Assembly: GCA_016743945.1 (NCBI GenBank)
Contig: JADGFI010000001.1
Coordinates: 459,901 to 523,900, forward strand
Length of the DNA stretch: 64,000 nt
Source of the DNA: Desulfobacteraceae bacterium
GTDB taxonomy: Bacteria > Desulfobacterota > Desulfobacteria > Desulfobacterales > Desulfobacteraceae
Direction: 5' to 3'
Shown piece by piece: positions 51,908 to 60,313 of this stretch. Position 1 is the first letter of the stretch. The number at the start of each line of letters is the position of its first letter. Both the position numbers and the translations under genes were made by a program. The notes beneath the pieces were generated by a model, which saw only the letters and a list, made by a program, of their open reading frames with translations, had not been told where the DNA came from and did not search any database.

Positions 51908-52630
51908 ATGGAAAAAGCTAAAAAACACAAAAGATATAAAGAGTTTTCTTTAAAAGTTGGTGATGACAAAAAAACCGAGAGTCATTCAACTATTGATATT
52001 GGAATTATCTTTTTTGTAAATGATTATAAACTCAGAAGTCATGCAGTAAAACATCTTACAAATTCGATTGATTTCGAGAATATTTGGAAGAATGTTTTAT
52101 CAAAGGATATACGATTCATATCAAATATTATTTCAGCTTTAAAAGCAATTGATTGCCCTTTTTTTGAGTTAAACTATGAAACACCACCCTGCCATAAATG
52201 TCATTCATATAAAGATTGTACACGTTATGTGTCTTCATTAGAAACTGAATATCTTGAAGGAATCAATCAGTTTATTATTCAAACAGGAATCTTACCACGA
52301 TACGCTGTTTATAATTCGAATAACCGTAAGATGGAGATTCTTTCAGTTTTGTCAGATAGCCGAGTAGTCTTGAAAGCATGTCAGATAGAAGGAAATATTT
52401 TCAATCTTATGACCTGCTATGCAAAAAACGGTTTGTCTTTTTTCCATATTCTAAGAAAAGAAGTATCCAAGATAGAATCAGAGGCTGATAATAAAAATAT
52501 CCTATGGTGCAATAGTTCAAACTGGGCAATTGGTTTAAATATAGAAGATAAGAAAAAATCAAAAAATCCCTATAGAAGAGCTGGTGGAGATAATTGGAAG
52601 CAATACTTAGAAGGGTGTAAAATTGGCTAA
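51908..52630 (+). CDS. Unknown cytoplasmic protein between sigma and anti-sigma genes
   Basis: The 240-residue protein has no signal peptide or membrane helix. A cysteine group PPCHKCHSYKDCTRY (CxxC and a further Cys) around residue 97-110 could bind zinc or a cluster. The remainder is mixed alpha/beta. The product is rich in Lys, Asn and Ile, in line with the AT-rich DNA. Its place between the sigma and anti-sigma genes (38 bp before the latter) suggests a sensor or adaptor in the same pathway; this is inferred only. Confidence 0.5.
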   Translation: MEKAKKHKRYKEFSLKVGDDKKTESHSTIDIGIIFFVNDYKLRSHAVKHLTNSIDFENIWKNVLSKDIRFISNIISALKAIDCPFFELNYETPPCHKCHSYKDCTRYVSSLETEYLEGINQFIIQTGILPRYAVYNSNNRKMEILSVLSDSRVVLKACQIEGNIFNLMTCYAKNGLSFFHILRKEVSKIESEADNKNILWCNSSNWAIGLNIEDKKKSKNPYRRAGGDNWKQYLEGCKIG

Positions 52631-52669
52631 GACAAATGATGAATTTAAGAATAGGAAATTTTTACTGTT

Positions 52670-54214
52670 ATGAGTAAGGCCACTGCAAGTAGAGCATTCT
52701 GGGAGGAGGTCTTTGCTAATTTAACAGAAGATATCTCAATGTATTGCTGGGTCACAGAGAACTGGGATGATGTTCCTGATGGATATGATCAAGGAACATT
52801 ACTGTGGGACGCTTTGAATAACCGTTCACGAGGCTTCTCAGGTTTAGCGTTAATAAAGAAAGCACCAAGTGAATATAGAGATTGCATTCAAAAACTAAAT
52901 GAGCTCTGGGAAATTGCTGAGAAGGAATTAAATGGAATTATCCAGAGTGATTATGAAACTATTAACCGAATTATCAACAATGATTTTTCTGAATATCAGA
53001 GTAAAGTTGAAGAAAAAATCAAATCTGCAAGAAAAATTGCACAAGATGGAGATTTATTGGATGATCCGGACTGGGTTGAAGATGATTTAAGAGAAGTCGG
53101 TGATGATTTTTTAATTGAATTCCAACAAATGGCCAATCTTCATGAACAATTAGAATCAAAAGTTTTTCCAAATCATGTAGATGTGAGTTCGGTTTTAGAA
53201 AAATATAAACAGATTGAAAAATTATTTAAAAAAAGTTTTGGATATTTTAATCTTCTATCAGAAAGTTTGTCTGCAATACAGAAAAGGGAGTATGGTAAGG
53301 AGAACTGGTGGCTGAACAAATATCCAGAAGCAGACGATATTCAAGAAGTAGAAGTTCCAGAAGATTTTTTGGAAGATTTAATGTCCTCTTTTAGAAATGA
53401 AGCTGATACCAACGTAACTGACTGCTCTGAATCTGAGAATGCCATTTTATATGCATTTAGAGAATTACCGAGAGATGAACTCATTAAGTTTAAAGATCAT
53501 CTATATAGTTGCAACTTCTGTTCTCAATTGGTTCATGATACAAGATTTGCAGAGATGCAAGCCGAGGAAAGTGCTTCTAAAGAAGTTGAAATACCAGTGG
53601 CACTTGTAAATGAAATAAAAGCTCAAGATAGAATTAAAGATCCCAAAACTGAATATACATTGAAAAATATTGTATCGGAAGTTTTCGAGAAAGTAAGGGA
53701 GTTTTTTACATTCCCTAAAATGGTATCGACATTTGCAGTAGCCTGTTTGGCTGTTTTTATAATTCACAATAGTCTCTTTGATGTTAAAAAATCAGATTTT
53801 GGAATGGACTTGTCCATAGTCGGGAGAATAGCCACTGGTGATGAGATGCGAGGGGAATCTGACTATAAAGAAGGGATTCTTGGGCCGGATAGTGTTTTAA
53901 AATCAGGAGATTTTTTTAAAATAAATATCAAAATTGACCAAAGTATATATTATTATTTGATTTTAAAAGACAGCCAAGGAGTTCATAATTTGTTAAGTCA
54001 AGGCTCGGCTAATCCTGGTGATATTCTGACATTCCCGAATCAAGGACCTGGGTATCGATTGGACAACAAAAAAGGGGTTGAAACAATTATTTTAATTGCC
54101 TCTGATAGCATAATTAAAAATTTCGACAGTAAAATGAAAAAATTAAAAACGATGCAGCCTAAAGAACTATTCTCTGAGTCTGTTATAAAAGAGTTTGGCT
54201 TTAAACACGAATAA
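52670..54214 (+). CDS. Membrane anti-sigma-like protein: zinc finger, one TM helix, periplasmic DUF4384-like domain
   Basis: The 514-residue protein has four parts. Residues 1-250 are helical and acidic. Residues 255-300 hold an anti-sigma zinc finger (LYAFRELPRDELIKFKDHL, with H277, C281 and C284 in HLYSCNFC). Residues 351-370 form one membrane helix (MVSTFAVACLAVFIIHNSLF). Residues 385-510 resemble DUF4384 (FFKINIKIDQSIYYYLILKD, NQGPGYRLDN). The topology places the zinc finger in the cytoplasm and DUF4384 in the periplasm, the plan of anti-sigma factors released by proteolysis. The partner sigma factor lies two genes upstream and the exported caspase directly downstream. Confidence 0.75.
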   Translation: MSKATASRAFWEEVFANLTEDISMYCWVTENWDDVPDGYDQGTLLWDALNNRSRGFSGLALIKKAPSEYRDCIQKLNELWEIAEKELNGIIQSDYETINRIINNDFSEYQSKVEEKIKSARKIAQDGDLLDDPDWVEDDLREVGDDFLIEFQQMANLHEQLESKVFPNHVDVSSVLEKYKQIEKLFKKSFGYFNLLSESLSAIQKREYGKENWWLNKYPEADDIQEVEVPEDFLEDLMSSFRNEADTNVTDCSESENAILYAFRELPRDELIKFKDHLYSCNFCSQLVHDTRFAEMQAEESASKEVEIPVALVNEIKAQDRIKDPKTEYTLKNIVSEVFEKVREFFTFPKMVSTFAVACLAVFIIHNSLFDVKKSDFGMDLSIVGRIATGDEMRGESDYKEGILGPDSVLKSGDFFKINIKIDQSIYYYLILKDSQGVHNLLSQGSANPGDILTFPNQGPGYRLDNKKGVETIILIASDSIIKNFDSKMKKLKTMQPKELFSESVIKEFGFKHE

Positions 54215-54278
54215 ATTTAGATTATTAGTAATAGGGTTCCCTTGCACACTCATTAGTTGCTTGAAGTTTTTGAATGAT

Positions 54279-55916
54279 ATGAAGGACAAATATATTAACA
54301 AAAGGATAAAATATTTTGTTTGGGCAATTGCCTTGATGGCAAATATTGTTATGACATCATTCGCTTCTGAACGAGGTGTTGTGGGTATTAAATCGCTGGT
54401 ACCAGGAGATGCACTTGGTAATTTACACCTTTTGGCTATTGGTGTTAATGATTATGTTTATTGGCCGAAGTTGCGAACAGCTGTCAATGATGCTGAGGCT
54501 TTTACCAAAATTCTGATAACAGATTATGGTTTTTTGCAAGAAAATGTCAAAACCCTGTATAACCAGGATGCGACTGAGTCTAATATTATAAAAAATTTAA
54601 GATATTTTGCAGAAAAACTAGTCCCTTCTGATTCTCTGATAGTTTTTTATGCTGGCCACGGAAACCTTGATAAGTTAACCGGTAAAGGGTCTTGGGTTCC
54701 TGTGGACGGCAGTAAAGACGATACTACCTCTTGGATCAAAAATACCAACACCAAGGACATATTGGCGGTTATCAAAGCAAAACATATTTTACTGATAAGT
54801 GATTCATGCTTTGCTGGGGATATTTTCAGAGGGGGTCTTGATATTTCAACCCAAAAGGGGGGGGAATATGCAAGATCGGTCTTTATGAAAAAAAGTCGTC
54901 TAGCCATGACAAGTGGGGGATTGGAACCGGTCACTGATCAGGGGCCTGAAAACCATTCAGTTTTTGCTTATCACTTGCTGAAAGCTCTTGAAAACAACCC
55001 TGCGGAGCAGATATTGACATCAGAACTATTTGTTAAAGTTGAACAAGGCCTCAAACTTGACAAAGTTGCTCAGCAGCCCATCCTTGATGTGCTCCGGCAA
55101 ACTGGTGCTGAACCCGAAGGGCAATTTGTATTTTTCAGAAGTAAATCGGTTGGCAGTTTAGACACGGTTATAGCTGAAAAACAAAAAGAGCTCTTAGAAG
55201 CGGCTCAGCAGCAAGAAAGCGAAAAGAAAAAACTGGAACTGCAGAAAAAACAGATTGGACAAAAAAAGAAACAGCTTAAATCTATTGAGAGTCAGATTGC
55301 ACAAATTAGAGTAGCACGACGCGATCATGATGATGGGGAAAAGTCTTCCTTGGATCAAATTTATGCCGTTGCCTTGCAAAAACAACAACAGGCAGAAGAT
55401 ATTGTCCGTCTGCAGCAAGAGGTAAGATTAGCAGAACAAAAGAGACTTCGAAAAATAATGGAAAAAGAGAAAGAGCAAGCTGTTAACCGCAAAAAAGTTT
55501 TTTATCGGGATTATCACAAATATCTGAAAATTATTGAAATGAATAGTATTGAATTTGATTTTAAACGCAAGGCTTGGAAGGAGCTATGTGAAGCCTGGCA
55601 AGTTCAAGCTGCTGGATCTGAGCCAGGATATTTTAAATGGCAAGATAACCGTCCAGTTGTGTTAAGCGCACGGGGCGATACTTCTTACGGCCGACCGATG
55701 GTACTGGGGTCTTCAAATTTTGTTAATCCGGGTGGCTGGTACGGTGAACTCACTGTTCTTGGAAACGAGCAAACACGTGGGCTCGAACTGGGTAATATTA
55801 TTGAGCCTGGTGGATACTTCGGCGAGGAATCCCCCCGTATGCGAGGTGAGTTTGCTGGATCGGTTCCTGAGCCAGGTGGAGAATTTTATGTTGATGACAG
55901 CCCGTCTGCTCAATAA
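54279..55916 (+). CDS. Exported caspase-fold (peptidase C14/metacaspase-like) protease
   Basis: The 545-residue protein has a signal peptide (YFVWAIALMANIVMTSFA, cleavage at SFA-S). The caspase domain (about 48-290) opens with HLLAIGVNDYVYWPKLRTAV and carries the catalytic histidine H127 in FYAGHGNL and cysteine C177 in ISDSCFAGD. A coiled coil (about 292-400, LQKKQIGQKKKQLKSIESQ) follows, then a helical part, and a tail with repeated PGG-[WY]-x-GE units (NPGGWYGE, EPGGYFGEE, EPGGEFY). Start 54279 gives a proper signal; the frame is open from 54195. It should cut after basic or acidic residues in periplasmic proteins; the adjacent anti-sigma protein is the obvious candidate. Confidence 0.85.
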   Translation: MKDKYINKRIKYFVWAIALMANIVMTSFASERGVVGIKSLVPGDALGNLHLLAIGVNDYVYWPKLRTAVNDAEAFTKILITDYGFLQENVKTLYNQDATESNIIKNLRYFAEKLVPSDSLIVFYAGHGNLDKLTGKGSWVPVDGSKDDTTSWIKNTNTKDILAVIKAKHILLISDSCFAGDIFRGGLDISTQKGGEYARSVFMKKSRLAMTSGGLEPVTDQGPENHSVFAYHLLKALENNPAEQILTSELFVKVEQGLKLDKVAQQPILDVLRQTGAEPEGQFVFFRSKSVGSLDTVIAEKQKELLEAAQQQESEKKKLELQKKQIGQKKKQLKSIESQIAQIRVARRDHDDGEKSSLDQIYAVALQKQQQAEDIVRLQQEVRLAEQKRLRKIMEKEKEQAVNRKKVFYRDYHKYLKIIEMNSIEFDFKRKAWKELCEAWQVQAAGSEPGYFKWQDNRPVVLSARGDTSYGRPMVLGSSNFVNPGGWYGELTVLGNEQTRGLELGNIIEPGGYFGEESPRMRGEFAGSVPEPGGEFYVDDSPSAQ

Positions 55917-55952
55917 TACATTAAGGTTTCATAAAGCTTTTAGGAAGATTAT

Positions 55953-56939
55953 ATGAAAAAATATAGATTAACTTTTCTGGTGACATTTGTTCTGTTATTT
56001 GTGAGTACTCATGGCGTATCAGCTGAGTTTTTCCGAGGCCAGACTGAAGAATCGGAAACTCTAAATGATGTCACTAAGGGGCTGCCTCACTCCATGCTTA
56101 TCATGCGTCTGGTTGATGATAAAGGACGAATTGGTGATGAGGCGGAACCAACTGTAAAAAAAATTGGTACCGGTTTAGTAATTTGTGCCTGGAATGTTGA
56201 AATCTATTTCCACCTTGAAAAATATTATACCCAATTGGTCCCAAAACTGCTAAAAGTTCTTTCTTCTATAGATATTGAGGGAAAAGAACCGACTACAATT
56301 GCCAGAAATACACCAAGGTATAAAGAAGAAAACGGACATACACTTTCTGCGGTTACGCCCTTTCATCATTACCCACTACGTTTTGGAAGAATTCATCAGG
56401 GGATTAAAGTCGGTTCTGATAATTATCTCCGTGTTTTTGTTAATATTGGTCGGGACAAGTGGGGAACAAACCAACGATTTAAGGTCTTTTACCTTGAAAA
56501 AGAAAAATACTATGAGATGTTTAATAATATTCTTTTCCCGCACCCTTTGAAGTTAAAAATTTTACTGGAGACAGTTGAGCAGCGAACCATTAGAGAAGAT
56601 TATCTTGATTGCAGCTATAGCCTCTTTCTAACGAAAGAAGCAGATTCAAAAAGCAAAGTCCCTATCAATGCTAAGCGTGAAGGTTTAGAATATAATTATG
56701 CAAACTCAGACTCCTTTTTAATGGGTGAATCTGCCCGAGGGAATAGTTTTAGATCGTTTACAATTTCTCCGGAGTTTAATCTTGGTAGCTGTAGCTTCTC
56801 ATTGTTTGATGAGTCTGGAAAATACAAAACCTATACCTCTGATTTTGTGCTCACTGACACCATCATGGTCCGGTACGAGACTACAATGTCAGTGGATGAC
56901 TTGAAACACCTTGGCTCGGTGAGATTAAGCTGGAAATGA
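55953..56939 (+). CDS. Exported protein linked to the caspase gene, unknown
   Basis: The 328-residue protein begins with a signal peptide (LTFLVTFVLLFVSTHGVSA) and has a mature part rich in strands (LVICAWNVEIYFHLEKYY, DNYLRVFVNIGRDKW, ILFPHPLKLKILLETVEQ). No cysteine pattern or known domain is seen. It starts 36 bp after the caspase stop and ends the plus-strand series, so it is likely a periplasmic substrate, regulator or effector of the caspase. Confidence 0.6.
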   Translation: MKKYRLTFLVTFVLLFVSTHGVSAEFFRGQTEESETLNDVTKGLPHSMLIMRLVDDKGRIGDEAEPTVKKIGTGLVICAWNVEIYFHLEKYYTQLVPKLLKVLSSIDIEGKEPTTIARNTPRYKEENGHTLSAVTPFHHYPLRFGRIHQGIKVGSDNYLRVFVNIGRDKWGTNQRFKVFYLEKEKYYEMFNNILFPHPLKLKILLETVEQRTIREDYLDCSYSLFLTKEADSKSKVPINAKREGLEYNYANSDSFLMGESARGNSFRSFTISPEFNLGSCSFSLFDESGKYKTYTSDFVLTDTIMVRYETTMSVDDLKHLGSVRLSWK

Positions 56940-56993
56940 ATCAGTCTGAGCATACTTATTTTTTTCTAAGTTTTACCTGAAGATAGAGAACGG

Positions 56994-57776
56994 TTATGCT
57001 TGAAATGCTAAATGATTTATGAAATATGATTTTTCTGGGGCTCCCATTAATACCTTGAGTTTGTTTTCATTGCCGATTTTTCTAATATAGCAGTATTTGA
57101 GAAGCTCTGGCCATTGCTTTTTTATCTTTAAAAATAGTCTTTCACTGGATTTTGGTATGGATTTTTCAGAACAATATTTTTTTAACGGATAGATAACCTT
57201 ATCTTTCATTAAATGCTCTGCCTTGAGAACATAGTGATGCAGGTGCTGTGAAAACATTCTTAGTATCGTCACTAAAAGCGCATCTGATAATTCCGCATAA
57301 GACTTGTTCAGCATATAATTAAAATCTGATTGTCTCTCATCAGAACTCAGTTCATCTGCACAAGTATAAGCGACCATTTTTTTCCCGTATTTTTTAACTT
57401 TGAACATCATTACGGAAACAACTCTATTTTTAATTATCCGTAATCTCCAGATGGGAATATTGGATATCATGTCATTTTCATTCTTAAACCCCTTGCCTTT
57501 GTCAATTCCACCGCAGGATTTATATTTTTCGTACAGGAATCTGTAAACTTCTTTACCGTATAGCCTTTTTAATTTTATGTCATCATGCCCAAGAGTTATA
57601 ACTCTGCACGTTTCAACTGGAGACGCATAATACAGGTTATTTAAAGATATAGGTATGGGCTGGTCAATTTTACCCAAGCCATTAGAAATGCTGTGCTTGA
57701 TATCTCCATATATTGCATTTTCCAAGAACATTTTTTCATCAGCTGAATTTGATTGGAGAGAAGTTGTTGCCACCAT
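56994..57776 (-). CDS. Unknown protein driven by the ECF-type promoter
   Basis: The 260-residue soluble protein is rich in Lys and Tyr, with a helical C-terminal half (VTILRMFSQHLHHYVLKAEH, LFLKIKKQWPELLKYCYIRK). No domain is recognised. ATG 57776 is used because AGAGGTG lies just upstream; a GTG at 57782 is also possible. The ECF-type motif copy 3 starts 38 bp upstream in the correct orientation, so it is the most direct candidate target of the sigma factor. It converges with the exported protein gene. Confidence 0.5.
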   Translation of the reverse strand: MVATTSLQSNSADEKMFLENAIYGDIKHSISNGLGKIDQPIPISLNNLYYASPVETCRVITLGHDDIKLKRLYGKEVYRFLYEKYKSCGGIDKGKGFKNENDMISNIPIWRLRIIKNRVVSVMMFKVKKYGKKMVAYTCADELSSDERQSDFNYMLNKSYAELSDALLVTILRMFSQHLHHYVLKAEHLMKDKVIYPLKKYCSEKSIPKSSERLFLKIKKQWPELLKYCYIRKIGNENKLKVLMGAPEKSYFINHLAFQA

Positions 57777-57813
57777 AAGCACCTCTAATAGTTTTGGTTT
57801 TTGTTTAGTAAGG

Positions 57814-57845
57814 TAGTCGAGAGGTTATGGAGGGAAGTGACATTT
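57814..57845 (-). promoter_or_regulatory. ECF-type promoter motif, copy 3
   Basis: On the minus strand AAATGTCACTT, 12 bp, TCTCGACTA. The spacer differs from copies 1 and 2, so conservation is restricted to the two boxes, as expected for a functional promoter. The start codon of the gene it serves lies 38 bp beyond. Confidence 0.7.
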
Positions 57846-57990
57846 TTATTCTAATATGATTGATAAAGTGTGGATTGTAATGGCGAGAAGACGATGGTGG
57901 AATGACACTACCTCAAAGACGAATTCGTCATGCACAATATTGATCAGTCTGGCATCAAGACCATCGTAAGAATCACCTCTGCCTCTGCCT
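57846..57990 (-). pseudogene. Possible DNA polymerase A-type fragment
   Basis: Within a minus-strand frame, DGLDARLINIVHDEFVFEVV resembles the motif C region of family A DNA polymerases (VHDE). The flanking sequence is not polymerase-like and no full domain remains. I treat it as phage or plasmid debris next to the integration site. Confidence 0.3.
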
Positions 57991-58126
57991 CTGCACCTTG
58001 CAAAGGGGTGTTCAATGCTTCGGTATAACGGTATCCGTGTTTTTCCCTTTTGAAATCCCGAACCCTGCCACCAACCGTTGAGACCTGGTTTTTCTGCTTG
58101 GCTATTCTCGCTGTGGTCTTCTGCCA

Positions 58127-58552
58127 TTGTTTCAGTCCCAGGTTATTCCCTCTCAGGTTTCCGACTTTGAAAAGCTGTATACCTATCTTCGATTCCTTCT
58201 AACAAAATTGCCAAGACGTTCTTCCGGGCCTGCATATCATTTGGAGGATGAAGTAGAGCTTCAGTATTATCGGTTGCAGAAAATTAGTGAAGAGCAGATA
58301 GATCTTAAAGGCGGCACAGTCAAGCCCTTGAAAGGGCCAACCGATGTCGGTACAGGCAATTCCGTAGATGAAGAGATAAAACTATCTGAATTGATTGATC
58401 TGCTCAATGAACGCTTTGGAACGGAATTCACCCAGGCAGATCAGCTCTTTTTTGATCAGATTCAGGAGGAAGCGGTTGCAGACGAAAGATTAAAGGCAGC
58501 GTCTGTTAACAGGCGGACCGGAAAACAAAAAAGGCTTTCAGACAATCTCTGA
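58127..58552 (+). pseudogene. hsdR: Type I restriction endonuclease HsdR, C-terminal remnant
   Basis: The 141-codon frame reads FEKLYTYLRFLLTKLPRRSS, YYRLQKISEEQIDLKGG, LKGPTDVGTGNSVDEE and IDLLNERFGTEFTQADQLFF, the conserved C-terminal helical part of HsdR motor subunits. The ATPase and nuclease domains (over 800 residues) are missing upstream, and the true C-terminus is replaced after RLKAAS by sequence running into the tRNA-Glu terminator. This shows that a type I restriction island was cut at this attachment site. Confidence 0.8.
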
Positions 58553-58613
58553 AAACCCTTGTGTTTACTTGGTGATCCCACGGGGAATCGAACCCCGGTT
58601 TCCGGCGTGAGAG
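58528..58613 (-). repeat. tRNA-Glu(CTC) 3' half plus terminator, attachment-site copy 1
   Basis: On the minus strand 58570-58613 reads as the anticodon loop (CTCTCAC), variable region, T-arm and acceptor with CCA of a tRNA-Glu. It is followed by a terminator hairpin TTTCAGA/TCTGAAA (58536-58554). The 44-bp tRNA part is identical to 62701-62744. The 5' half of a tRNA is absent, so it is not a functional gene but a site-specific recombination scar. Confidence 0.85.
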
Positions 58614-58750
58614 AACTTCAATACCACCCCGTCAACGCTGGAACACCTGATTTTTCGTTGCAAGGGATACATGAGAATACATCAGATACATGGCGTTTTG
58701 TATCCGCTTTTGTATCCGGGATATTTTTGTAAGAAGTGGGTTATTCTTTT

Positions 58751-60064
58751 TTATTTGATCACATCAAACCGAGTATAAATCGGAATAAAGACAATATTAT
58801 CTACGCTTTGTTTTTCAAAAGCAATTGGTGACATCACATATCCGGTATTGATTTTTGGGTGTTCTTCAAGAAATAGATGCAGGCTTTTTAATTTGCCCTT
58901 TGGACCGCTTTTAACTTCTATCGGAAAGACATTGCCATTATTTACATATAAATAATCAATTTCGGCAGAACTGCTTTTTTTATCCCTTGCCCAATAGTAC
59001 ATTTTTTTATTTTCGGAACCTCCCGCAGCATACATCTCCTGGCCAACAAATTGTTCCGCCAAAGCACCCCGATATAAATGAGATAAATCTTTGGCCTCCA
59101 TCACATCTATTGCCGATACACCACTATTGTACTGCATCAAGCCAATATCCAGGAATAATGGTTTGAACTTTTTTGCGGAAGCACCGATGCTTAAAGGAAG
59201 GCTGTTTGCATTTGATGCACTTATAATCTGAAGTATTAAAGCTTTTTCTAGGATCTGAAGAGAGTTTTTTGTTTTTTCGATTCTTCTGTCCGGATCCAGC
59301 CTGGTATATTTTATCTGGCTTCCAACGAATGAAGGCGTCGTTCTCATTATGTGATCCAGACTGTCAATATCCGCTCTTCTATAATATTTTATTAAAGATT
59401 GAAGATATGCTTGAAATATTTCTTCATGTACTGTGAAACTATCGGATACAGAACCTGTCAGACAATATCGGCGAACCGCTTCAGGCATACCGCCCGTTAA
59501 AAAATAAATTTTTAGCTGATCTATTATTTTTTGATGCACAAATTCGTTGACGGGTTTGAAGTTTGAAATACAGGGGAGTTGCTCTGCAAGAATATTTTTT
59601 CCGGAGGCAGTTAAAAATTCATAAAATGTCATTGGCTGCATCCACTCAAAAGAAACCCTCCCGACCGGGAAAGAAATGTTACCTAATGCAAATTCAAGCA
59701 TTGAACCGGCAGCTATTACGTGAAGGTCCGGAATCTCTTCATAAAAATATCTCAGGCATAATAACGCTCGTTCACATTCCTGGATTTCATCAAAAAACAG
59801 CAGTGTTTCGCCGGGGATGATTTTTGTTTCTGAAAATATTTCAATATCCTGAATTATCTTTTGAACCGACAAGTCTTGATCAAATATTTTGTGGATGCTC
59901 CGGTTGCGCTCAAAATCTAATTTTATAATAGATTTAAAAGAGGTTTCGCCAAATTGGGAAATTGAAAATGTTTTGCCGACTTGTCTTGCACCCCTAATTA
60001 TTAAGGGCTTTCGGAAAATTTGAGTTTTCCATTCGATTAGTTTTGAATCAATAGTTCTTTTCAT
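58751..60064 (-). CDS. AAA_14/DUF4143 ATPase
   Basis: The 437-residue protein has an AAA_14 domain with Walker A RGARQVGKTFS and Walker B LLFFDEIQECERALLCLRYF, the family's AAGSMLEFAL sensor, and a C-terminal DUF4143 nuclease-like domain (YWARDKKSSSAEIDYLYVNN, GNVFPIEVKSGPKGKLKSL) with the D-x(n)-ExK pattern. Such ATPases are frequent in islands; their function is not settled (proposed defence or toxin roles). It is the first gene inside the tRNA-Glu-bounded cassette, transcribed leftwards towards attachment copy 1. Confidence 0.88.
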   Translation of the reverse strand: MKRTIDSKLIEWKTQIFRKPLIIRGARQVGKTFSISQFGETSFKSIIKLDFERNRSIHKIFDQDLSVQKIIQDIEIFSETKIIPGETLLFFDEIQECERALLCLRYFYEEIPDLHVIAAGSMLEFALGNISFPVGRVSFEWMQPMTFYEFLTASGKNILAEQLPCISNFKPVNEFVHQKIIDQLKIYFLTGGMPEAVRRYCLTGSVSDSFTVHEEIFQAYLQSLIKYYRRADIDSLDHIMRTTPSFVGSQIKYTRLDPDRRIEKTKNSLQILEKALILQIISASNANSLPLSIGASAKKFKPLFLDIGLMQYNSGVSAIDVMEAKDLSHLYRGALAEQFVGQEMYAAGGSENKKMYYWARDKKSSSAEIDYLYVNNGNVFPIEVKSGPKGKLKSLHLFLEEHPKINTGYVMSPIAFEKQSVDNIVFIPIYTRFDVIK

Positions 60065-60313
60065 TCTGCCTCTTTTTACGACTTATCTGTAAATTTACAA
60101 GGTAAATATCACATACCTATAGTAATTTTACAAGGGTGTTTTATCCGGCCGTGCCATAATCGGGAGAGTATGCCCAGAATAGGCGATCTCTTTTGCGGAT
60201 TTTAGGGTGATGAATCGATTGCCTCATAACAGTAAGCTGCTGTCAAAGGGCAAGGTTCACTGAGACTCATATTTAGACCAGAAGCTTACTTTCCTACCAT
60301 GCTTTTCATGAAC

